From contig DAHUZB010000013.1 in the NCBI GenBank assembly GCA_027306785.1, forward strand, positions 1-64,000: DNA of 64,000 nt. Reading direction: 5' to 3'. The stretch comes from Vulcanimicrobiota bacterium (GTDB lineage Bacteria; Vulcanimicrobiota; Vulcanimicrobiia; Vulcanimicrobiales; Vulcanimicrobiaceae). The notes beneath the pieces are model-generated. The model saw only the letters and a program-made list of their open reading frames with translations, had not been told where the DNA came from and ran no database searches. The position numbers and the translations under genes were made by a program. This document shows, piece after piece, positions 34,493-40,615 of the stretch (position 1 is its first letter; each line of letters begins with the position of its first letter).

Positions 34493-34498
34493 CCGCCA

Positions 34499-35143
34499 CT
34501 AGCTGCGCTTTTTTCGGCGTAGTTCCATCTCCTGAAGCTCTTGCATCATGGCGTCGACCATGGAGTCGGCTTCGACGGGGGCGGTCAGGGTGTCGTCTTT
34601 TGCCTGCGATGCACGGCGTGCGTTCGGGGCGCTTCCTACGTGGGCTGCGAGCGGGGTGTCTTGGGCGTGGGTTTTGCGTAGGAATTGGGCGTAGGTTTGG
34701 GCGGCTTTAGCGCCTGCGTCGGGAGATTGTTCGATGTTGAAGACGGCTTCGAGGAAGTCGCCTTTGGGGGTGCGGACGGCGTTGGGTTCGATGCGCGTGT
34801 TGGGCGGGAGCGTGATGCCGTTGTAGATACGGGCGCCGCTGCCGATGACGGCGCCTTTGCCGACGGTTGCGCCGACGACGTAGGCGTGCGGGCCGATGAT
34901 GCAGCGGTCGGCGATCGTTGCCGGGAATTGCAGGGCGGAGCCGCCGCTTGCTTTGATGACGGCGTGCTCCATCACGACCGCGTCGGTGCCGATGGCGATT
35001 GGGGCGCCTTCGGCGACGATGACGGCGCCGTGGAGGATCGCGCAGCCGGCGCCGATCGTGACGTCGCCCGAGATCGTCGCGGTCGGTGCGACGTAGGCGC
35101 TCGCGTGGATCTTCGGCTTCTTGGTGCCGCTCGAGAGCATCAT
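34499..35143 (-). CDS. Gamma-carbonic-anhydrase-like left-handed beta-helix protein
   Basis: A 214-residue protein. Residues 10-140 are hexapeptide repeats of the LbH fold (ASAYVAPTATISGDVTIGAGCAILHGAVIV). Histidines in ILHGAV, VVMEHAVI and IGPHAYVV are placed like the zinc ligands of gamma-carbonic anhydrases, although activity cannot be told from sequence. The C-terminal 60 residues are a charged, Ala-rich tail ending LQEMELRRKKRS that the family normally lacks. A GGAGGAG site 8 nt upstream supports the ATG at 35143, which overlaps the stop of the ABC ATPase (ATGATG), so it belongs to the exporter operon. Confidence 0.8.
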   Translation of the reverse strand: MMLSSGTKKPKIHASAYVAPTATISGDVTIGAGCAILHGAVIVAEGAPIAIGTDAVVMEHAVIKASGGSALQFPATIADRCIIGPHAYVVGATVGKGAVIGSGARIYNGITLPPNTRIEPNAVRTPKGDFLEAVFNIEQSPDAGAKAAQTYAQFLRKTHAQDTPLAAHVGSAPNARRASQAKDDTLTAPVEADSMVDAMMQELQEMELRRKKRS

Positions 35144-36144
35144 CGTGGGGTCTCCTCCGGTTGGGCGTAGCCTTCGACGTAGATGCGTCGAATGATCGAT
35201 TCGAGATCGGGTTCTTCGAGGGTGACGTCGCTCAGGCGATAGCGTTCGCTCGCCTGACGAATGAGCAGATCGGCTCGTTCGCGGTTGCGGTCGAAACGAA
35301 AGCGTGCGGTCGCGCCGTCCGCCTCCTCCAACTCGGCGCCGTCGAGAACCGGGTGCGCGACGGGCTCGTCGAAGGCGAGCACCAGCGTGCGAAACTTCCC
35401 GTACGCGTTCTTGAGTCGTTCGACGTCGCCGTCGAAGACGACGTGTCCGTGATCGATCAGCACGATCCGGCTGCAAAGGCGCTCCACGTCGGCGAGATCG
35501 TGCGTGGTGAGGATGATCGTCGTTCCGCGCTCCGCGTTGATCCGCGCGATGAATTCGCGGATCGCCTCTTTGGCGACGACGTCCAGGCCGATCGTCGGTT
35601 CGTCGAGATAGACGATCTTCGGATCGTGCAGCATCGCCGCGGCGAAGTCGCCGCGCATGCGTTGTCCGAGCGAGAGCTGGCGCACCGGCGTGCGTAGGAA
35701 CTCGTCCATCTGTAAAAGCTCGATGAACGCATCGAGGTTACGGCGGTACTGCGCCTGCGGAATGCCGTAGATCGCGCGCAGCAATTCGAACGATTCGACG
35801 AGCGGCAGATCCCAGTAGAGCTGGCTGCGCTGCCCGAAGACGACGCCGATATTGCGCGCGTTCTCGGTGCGCGCTTCGTGGGGAACCACGCCCGCCACCT
35901 CGATCTCGCCCGAGGTGGGAACGAGGATGCCGGTGAGCATTTTGATCGTGGTGGATTTGCCCGCGCCGTTCGGGCCGATGTAGCCGACGAGTTCGCCCGC
36001 CTCGAGCGACATCGTCACCCCGTCGACCGCGATCTTCTCTTCGTACTCGCGCGAGAGGAGCGTGCGCAGCGCGCCGAAGGCGCCCGGAACGCGGCGGGGG
36101 GAGCGAAAGACTTTACGCAGGTCGCGGGTCCGAATGATCGGCAT
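35140..36144 (-). CDS. ABC transporter ATPase (DUF4162/ABC-2 exporter type)
   Basis: A 334-residue nucleotide-binding subunit. Walker A is GPNGAGKST near residue 55, the Q-loop FGQRSQLYWDL, the signature LSLGQRMRGDFA, Walker B IVYLDEPTIGLD and the switch histidine TTHDLADVE. The C-terminal 80 residues are the accessory domain found in such exporters. The long insert before Walker A (SREYEEKIAVDGVTM) is typical of the subgroup that pairs with DUF990-like permeases, two of which are nearby. The start at 36144 (MPIIRTRDLRKVF) lies 16 bp from the divergent kinase-like gene. Confidence 0.93.
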   Translation of the reverse strand: MPIIRTRDLRKVFRSPRRVPGAFGALRTLLSREYEEKIAVDGVTMSLEAGELVGYIGPNGAGKSTTIKMLTGILVPTSGEIEVAGVVPHEARTENARNIGVVFGQRSQLYWDLPLVESFELLRAIYGIPQAQYRRNLDAFIELLQMDEFLRTPVRQLSLGQRMRGDFAAAMLHDPKIVYLDEPTIGLDVVAKEAIREFIARINAERGTTIILTTHDLADVERLCSRIVLIDHGHVVFDGDVERLKNAYGKFRTLVLAFDEPVAHPVLDGAELEEADGATARFRFDRNRERADLLIRQASERYRLSDVTLEEPDLESIIRRIYVEGYAQPEETPR

Positions 36145-36160
36145 CGCGTACCCATTCTCC

Positions 36161-36769
36161 GTGATCGTCACGATCTCCAACCAGTACGGCAGCGGAGCGG
36201 TCGCGATCGCCGAGCGCACGGCGGCGGCGCTCGGATATGTCTTCGTGGACCGACAGCTTCCCGTCGTGGTCGCGAAGCGGCTGCAGATCACCCCGGCGCA
36301 GGCCGAGGCGGCCGATGAAACCGGCAAGTCGCTCGGCGCGCGGCTGCTCTCGAGCCTCGAGCTCGCAACGCCCGAGGTCGCGACGCACGCGTTCGGCGAG
36401 AGTTTCGATGCGGCGTACGTACGCGAGGTACAGGAAGCGGTCTGCGAGTACGCCGCGCACGGCGACGCGGTGATCGTGGGACGCGCCGCGGGTGCGATCC
36501 TCGGGCGACGACCCGACGTGCTGCGAGTCTTCATGTACGCGCCGCGCGACTGGCGCATCGAGCGCATCGCGGAGCAGACCGCGCTCGATCGGAAAGCGGC
36601 GGCGGCGGAGATCGATCGGATCGACCGGGCACGTGCCGCCCATCTGCGCGATTGGTACGGCGTCGAGATCGGTTCGCGCGAGATCGTCGATCTCGCGATC
36701 GATACCGCGACGTTCGGCGCCGAGGGCAGCGCGCATCTCATCGTCGGCGCGGTGCATGAACGAGCGTAG
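36161..36769 (+). CDS. Cytidylate kinase-like family protein
   Basis: A 202-residue P-loop-like protein: VIVTISNQYGSGAVAIAERTAAALGYVFVDRQL is the typical start of the cytidylate_kin2 family, followed by AVIVGRAAGAILGRRPDVLRVFMYAP and RDWRIERI. The nucleotide loop reads GSGAVAIA, without the lysine of a strict Walker A, as in other family members, so kinase activity is uncertain. I choose the GTG at 36161; an ATG at 36134 is in frame but would overlap the divergent ATPase gene. It overlaps the MFS gene start by 14 nt and so is coupled to it. Confidence 0.75.
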   Translation: MIVTISNQYGSGAVAIAERTAAALGYVFVDRQLPVVVAKRLQITPAQAEAADETGKSLGARLLSSLELATPEVATHAFGESFDAAYVREVQEAVCEYAAHGDAVIVGRAAGAILGRRPDVLRVFMYAPRDWRIERIAEQTALDRKAAAAEIDRIDRARAAHLRDWYGVEIGSREIVDLAIDTATFGAEGSAHLIVGAVHERA

Positions 36770-37976
36770 CATCTTCGCGGCGCTGCGCTTTCGCGATTTT
36801 CGGCTGCTCTGGTTCGGGCTGATGGTCTCGAACCTCGGCACGTGGATGCAGTTTACCGCACTCGGCTACTATGTCGCGCAGATCGCCGGATCGCCGCATC
36901 GCGCGGCCTTCGATCTCGGCATCGTCGGCGGCGCGCGCGCCGTTCCGGTGCTGCTGCTCTCGCCGATCGCGGGCGTGGTCGCCGACCGCTTTCCGCGCCG
37001 CCGCGTGCTGCTCGCGACCAACGTGGCGATGTCGCTCGCCGCGTTCGCGTTCGCGCTGCTCGCCACGCTGCACCGGCTCGATCTCACCGGCATCATCGTG
37101 ATCTCCGCCGTCAATGCGGCGGCGAACGCGTTCGACTCGCCCGTGCGTCAGAGCTGGACGCCGCTGCTCGTCGAGCGGCCGTATGTGGGGAACGCGATCG
37201 GGTTGACCTCGGTTGCGTTCAACGCGCCCGCGGTGATCGGCCCCGCGCTCGCGGGTCTCCTGATCGTCTGGGTCGGCGTCGCGGGTTCGTTCTACGTCAA
37301 CGGCGTGGCGACGCTCGCGGTCGTCGTGGCGGTTGCGATGATGGCGCCTTCGCCGCCGACGATCGCGCGTCGCGAGCCGATGCTTGTCTCGATCGCGAGC
37401 GGCATACGGTTTTTGATCGAGCATCCGATCCTGCGCTGGATCATCGGTGTCTTCGTCGTCACGGCGATCTGCGTGCGTCCGTACGCGCAACTGATCCCGG
37501 CCTTTATCGTCAACACGCTGCGCGGCGGCCCGCAGGCCCTCGGCTGGGCGGTGGCTGCGGCGGGGATCGGCGGGTTCGCCGGTGCGCTCATCACCGCGGC
37601 ATTTCCCGCGAATGCACCGCGCTCGCTGCAGTGGGTGCTGGCGGGGAGTATCATGGCGGCGGGCGTGCTCGCGCTCGCGCCGATCGGTTCGATCCCGCTC
37701 ACGCTGCCCTGCTTCTTTCTGATCGGGATGGGGACGCTCGCGTTTCTCGGCGCCTCCAACACGCTGATCCAAACGCTCTCGCCCGACGAGATGCGCGGGC
37801 GCGCGATCTCGGTCTACACGATGGTCGCGGTCGGCGTCGTTCCGCTCGGGTCGCTCGTGCTCGGAACGATCGCCTCGCGCATCGGGCTCCATGCGACCTT
37901 CGCGATCGGCGGCGGCATCTCGCTCGCGCTGGTTCTCGGCGCGTACGGGTTCAGCGGCGTTCTGCGCAGCGTCTGA
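36756..37976 (+). CDS. MFS transporter, EntS/DHA3 type
   Basis: A 406-residue protein with 12 predicted helices. It begins MNERSIFAALRFRDFRLLWFG and has the DHA3 features NLGTWMQ in helix 1, DRFPRRRVLL in loop 2-3 (the MFS A-motif in variant form) and RQSWTPLLVERPYVGNAIGL in the middle. Members export siderophores or drugs. The substrate is unknown here. The downstream stretch carries a terminator belonging to the opposite strand. Confidence 0.9.
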   Translation: MNERSIFAALRFRDFRLLWFGLMVSNLGTWMQFTALGYYVAQIAGSPHRAAFDLGIVGGARAVPVLLLSPIAGVVADRFPRRRVLLATNVAMSLAAFAFALLATLHRLDLTGIIVISAVNAAANAFDSPVRQSWTPLLVERPYVGNAIGLTSVAFNAPAVIGPALAGLLIVWVGVAGSFYVNGVATLAVVVAVAMMAPSPPTIARREPMLVSIASGIRFLIEHPILRWIIGVFVVTAICVRPYAQLIPAFIVNTLRGGPQALGWAVAAAGIGGFAGALITAAFPANAPRSLQWVLAGSIMAAGVLALAPIGSIPLTLPCFFLIGMGTLAFLGASNTLIQTLSPDEMRGRAISVYTMVAVGVVPLGSLVLGTIASRIGLHATFAIGGGISLALVLGAYGFSGVLRSV

Positions 37977-37978
37977 GC

Positions 37979-38009
37979 AAAAAAAAAGCGAGTCGCGGCT
38001 GCGACTCGC
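37979..38009 (-). terminator. Intrinsic terminator of the histone-like gene
   Basis: Reading the minus strand, GCGAGTCGC and GCGACTCGC (37988-38009) form a 9-bp stem with a 4-nt loop, followed by nine T residues (37987-37979). It lies about 25 nt after the histone-like gene stop. Confidence 0.92.
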
Positions 38010-38033
38010 AAAGCGGCATGCGTGCCGGTCGAG

Positions 38034-38345
38034 TTAGGCTGCGGCCTTCTTGCGGCGGGTCGTCTTGCGCGTCGACGCCTTACGGGTCGTCTTGCGCGCG
38101 CCGGCCTTGCGGGTCGCCTTTTTACGCGTGGTCTTCTTGCGGCCCGCGGCTTTGCGGGTTGCCTTCTTGCGCGTGGTCTTCTTGCGGCCCGCGGCTTTGC
38201 GGGTTGCCTTCTTGCGCGTCGTCTTCTTGCGGCCCGCGGCCTTGCGCGTCGAGGTCTTCTTGCGCGCCGTCGCTTTACGCTTCGGAGCGGCTTTCTTGGC
38301 GGCGGCGCGTTTCGGCGCAGCCTTCGTTGTGCGTTTGACTGCCAT
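38034..38345 (-). CDS. Histone H1-like lysine/alanine-rich nucleoid protein
   Basis: A 103-residue, extremely basic protein made almost only of K, R, A, T and a few G and S. After MAVKRTTKAAPKRAAAKK the core is three near-identical 15-residue units KAAGRKKTTRKKATR. It resembles the tails of eukaryotic H1 and bacterial H1-like proteins such as Hc1/Hc2 and the AlgP repeats, which bind and compact DNA. No globular domain is present. Likely abundant: it has its own strong terminator and an upstream A+T-rich gap. Repeat number may vary between strains. Confidence 0.85.
   Translation of the reverse strand: MAVKRTTKAAPKRAAAKKAAPKRKATARKKTSTRKAAGRKKTTRKKATRKAAGRKKTTRKKATRKAAGRKKTTRKKATRKAGARKTTRKASTRKTTRRKKAAA
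38105..38239 (-). repeat. Three tandem 45-bp coding repeats
   Basis: Units 38105-38149, 38150-38194 and 38195-38239 share a 45-bp period and differ at few positions. They encode the KAAGRKKTTRKKATR units of the histone-like protein. This is coding minisatellite, not CRISPR: there are no unique spacers. Confidence 0.9.
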
Positions 38346-38460
38346 GTGCGTGGAGTCATCCTTTCTCTGGCTACAATGCAGCCAGGGTTGTTGCCTACCT
38401 TATACAGTATTACCGGAGCGATTGCAAGTTTTGGTGATATGACGGAGTGACGCGAGCGCA

Positions 38461-39264
38461 GTGAAGATACGTAATGACGACGCACGGATCGCCGTGCGCG
38501 TGGACGGCGACGCCGATGAAACGATCGTGTTGATACACGGATTTCCGCTCGCGCACGAGCTGTGGGATGCGCAGGCGAACGCGCTTGCACGGCGTTTTCG
38601 CGTGGTGCGACCGGATCTGCGCGGCATGGGATCGTCGAGCGTGATCGACGGTCCGTATCTGATGGAGGCGTTGGCGAGCGATATCGCCGCGGTGCTCGAC
38701 GCGCTCGCGATCGAGCGGGCTACGCTCGTCGGGCATTCACTCGGCGGCTACGTCGCGCTCGCCTTCGCGCGGATGTACGCCGAGCGTTTGGAGCGCCTCG
38801 CGCTCGTGTGCAGCCGCACCGACGCCGACGGCGCCGAACGCGCCGCGTGGCGTAATGCGCGCGCCGAGGAGTTGGAACGCGGGGGCGAGAGCGCCGCGTT
38901 CGTGCGCGAGATGCTGGAGGCGTCGTTTGCGCCGGGCACGCGCGAGCGCGCTCCCGAGCGCTATGCGCGAGCCGAAGCGATCGCGCTGCGCAACGATCCG
39001 CGCGGACTCGCGGCGATGCTGCGGGGGATGGCGCTGCGCGACGATGCGGCGGATATCGTTCCGGATCTTACGATGCCGGTGCTCGCGATCGGCGGGAGGC
39101 TCGATCCCTCACTCGATCCCGCGCAGGTGCGGGCGATGGCCGAGCGCTTCCCGTCGGCGCGCGTCGCGTTCGCGGAGGCGAGCGGCCATCTGCCGATGCT
39201 CGAGGAGCCCGAGATGGTGACGGCCGCGCTCGAGGAGCTTATGGACGCGCGACCGGGAGGCTGA
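38461..39264 (+). CDS. Alpha/beta hydrolase
   Basis: A 267-residue protein with the canonical fold: oxyanion HGFPLAHELWD near residue 26, nucleophile elbow VGHSLGGYVA with Ser near 94, the acid in IGGRLDPSLD and the catalytic His in ASGHLPMLEEPE. PDLRGMGSS is typical of the proline iminopeptidase/haloperoxidase-like group. The substrate is unknown. GTG start at 38461. Its 3' end overlaps the convergent small membrane gene by 26 nt. Confidence 0.9.
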   Translation: MKIRNDDARIAVRVDGDADETIVLIHGFPLAHELWDAQANALARRFRVVRPDLRGMGSSSVIDGPYLMEALASDIAAVLDALAIERATLVGHSLGGYVALAFARMYAERLERLALVCSRTDADGAERAAWRNARAEELERGGESAAFVREMLEASFAPGTRERAPERYARAEAIALRNDPRGLAAMLRGMALRDDAADIVPDLTMPVLAIGGRLDPSLDPAQVRAMAERFPSARVAFAEASGHLPMLEEPEMVTAALEELMDARPGG

Positions 39265-39430
39265 CGCGGCGCCGAATGAAGTTATAGAGGAAGAGGCCGC
39301 CGATGACGAGCGCGGCGATGATGCCCGCGAAGACGACGATCTTCAGCACGAACGCGAGGGCGATCAAGCCGACCACGCCGAGGGCGATGATCAGGGTCAG
39401 TCGGATGAAGGTACGGGTCAGGGGATGCAT
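39239..39430 (-). CDS. Small membrane protein, two helices
   Basis: A 63-residue protein: MHPLTRTFIRLTLIIALGVV, then a second hydrophobic stretch (VFAGIIAALVIGGLFLYNFI) and a basic tail RRRVSLPVARP. It resembles no named family. The ATG at 39430 is supported by the position of the first helix. It is divergent from the YjfB-like gene. Confidence 0.6.
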   Translation of the reverse strand: MHPLTRTFIRLTLIIALGVVGLIALAFVLKIVVFAGIIAALVIGGLFLYNFIRRRVSLPVARP

Positions 39431-39500
39431 GCGGACCTCGAATCGGGGGTAGAGTTCTCGTAGAAATCTACCGATAACGGAAGTGGAGGTTTCAGCACGG

Positions 39501-39659
39501 ATGGATTTACAGAGTATCGCATCGGGACTCGCGGCGGCGAGCGTCACGCAAGGTGTCAACGTCAGCGTCCTCAAGGCGACGCAAAACCTGGATGCCACGC
39601 AGGCCGCGCTCCTCTTTGCTTCCATCGGCCTCGGCGCGAGCGTCGACGCGCACGCATAA
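39501..39659 (+). CDS. Small YjfB-like putative motility protein
   Basis: A 52-residue protein: MDLQSIASGLAAASVTQGVN, then VSVLKATQNLDATQAALLF and the ending GLGASVDAHA. The family (putative motility protein, YjfB-like) shows the same plan: MD-x-hydrophobic start, Q-x-V-x-VLK centre and a short end with G..VD. In Bacillus, yjfB belongs to the motility sigma regulon; molecular function is unknown. No flagellar or chemotaxis genes are in the window. GTGGAGG at 39483-39489 lies 11 nt upstream, and a strong terminator follows, so it is a stand-alone unit. Confidence 0.65.
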   Translation: MDLQSIASGLAAASVTQGVNVSVLKATQNLDATQAALLFASIGLGASVDAHA

Positions 39660-39682
39660 GCCGACCGAGCTCGCACCAATGT

Positions 39683-39715
39683 GAAGAGGCGCCGCCGCGG
39701 CGCCTCTTCTTTATT
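39683..39715 (+). terminator. Intrinsic terminator after the YjfB-like gene
   Basis: GAAGAGGCGCCG (39683-39694) pairs perfectly with CGGCGCCTCTTC (39698-39709) around a 3-nt loop and is followed by TTTATT. It lies 23 nt after the stop. Confidence 0.88.
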
Positions 39716-39785
39716 GTGCGAGCTCGGCACGAGCGTTGTAACGCTTGCGTAAAGGAAAGCGAGCGGCCGAAGCGTAGCATCGGGG

Positions 39786-40559
39786 ATGCGTTCTCTTGCT
39801 ACTTTTGTGGTATCCACACTACTCGTCGGCGCTGCGGCGGCGACCGCCGCCTCCGCGGCCTCCCCCGCCGCGGCGCCGATGCGCCACCTCGTCTACTCGT
39901 TCAGCTACGGGGCCTCCCAGAGCGTCACCGTCCATAATTCGGGCTTCGGCTCCGCGGGCGACAACCAGTCGATGATGGGCTCCGGCGTCGACTCCTACAC
40001 CAACCATGCCGGTGCGAACGGCACGATCGTCGTCGACATCCTGCGCGAGCAGCCCGATAAGGGCCTCGTACTGCACGTCAGCGAGAATACCGACAATCAG
40101 CAGCGCGTCGCCAAGCCGGCCACCTGCGTGGTGTGGGGAACGGGGACCGTTATCTGCGATCCGAACGCCACGGTCAATCCCGAAGAGTACACGATCGTGC
40201 GTTTCCTCGGTGAGAACTTCGTCGATCCGGCGCTGATCGACGCGAAGAAGCACTGGCATCTCGGCAGCAACGGGCCGAGCTTCGCGGCCGCGAGCGATTA
40301 CACGATCACGAAGAACGACGGGGGCGTGATGCAGATCAACGAGACGCGTAAGCTGACCTACTCCGGCGACCGCAGCGGCGAAGCCAACATCACGACCGAC
40401 CTCACCTACGATTACAACCGTCAGGTGCCGACCGCGATCAACGAGACGACGCTCGATCATCCGATGGTCAACGGCAAGTACGTCGACGATCAGATCATCG
40501 TGACCGCCAAGCTCACGACCGATTCGATGCAGAAGAGCGGGGCCGCGGCCTCGCCCTAG
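39786..40559 (+). CDS. Hypothetical secreted protein
   Basis: A 257-residue protein with a signal peptide (MRSLATFVVSTLLVGAAAAT, cleaved near SAAS). The mature region is beta-rich (HLVYSFSYGASQSVTVHNSG, NGTIVVDILREQPDKGLVLHVSE) with two cysteines (PATCVVWGTGTVICDPNA) likely bonded. No catalytic motif and no family I recognise. The layout suggests a periplasmic or outer-membrane-associated beta-sandwich. It lies alone between a terminator and the hairpin that precedes the Lhr helicase gene. Confidence 0.7.
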   Translation: MRSLATFVVSTLLVGAAAATAASAASPAAAPMRHLVYSFSYGASQSVTVHNSGFGSAGDNQSMMGSGVDSYTNHAGANGTIVVDILREQPDKGLVLHVSENTDNQQRVAKPATCVVWGTGTVICDPNATVNPEEYTIVRFLGENFVDPALIDAKKHWHLGSNGPSFAAASDYTITKNDGGVMQINETRKLTYSGDRSGEANITTDLTYDYNRQVPTAINETTLDHPMVNGKYVDDQIIVTAKLTTDSMQKSGAAASP

Positions 40560-40585
40560 GCTCGGCTTCGGAAGAGAAATCCTCG

Positions 40586-40615
40586 CATGGGCTCGAACAT
40601 TCGTTCGAGCCCATG
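40586..40615 (+). terminator. Perfect hairpin containing the Lhr start codon
   Basis: CATGGGCTCGAAC (40586-40598) and GTTCGAGCCCATG (40603-40615) form a perfect 13-bp stem with loop ATTC, followed by TCCTTT. It can end transcription of the upstream gene. The ATG of the helicase gene is the last triplet of the right arm. Confidence 0.6.

Noticed and set aside
34302-34499. 65-codon minus-strand frame within the palindromic element
   Set aside because: Its codons consist of the inverted-repeat arms and hairpins. The structure explains the sequence better than a protein does.
38105-38239. Possible CRISPR array
   Set aside because: The 45-bp units are contiguous and coding, with no unique spacers between them.
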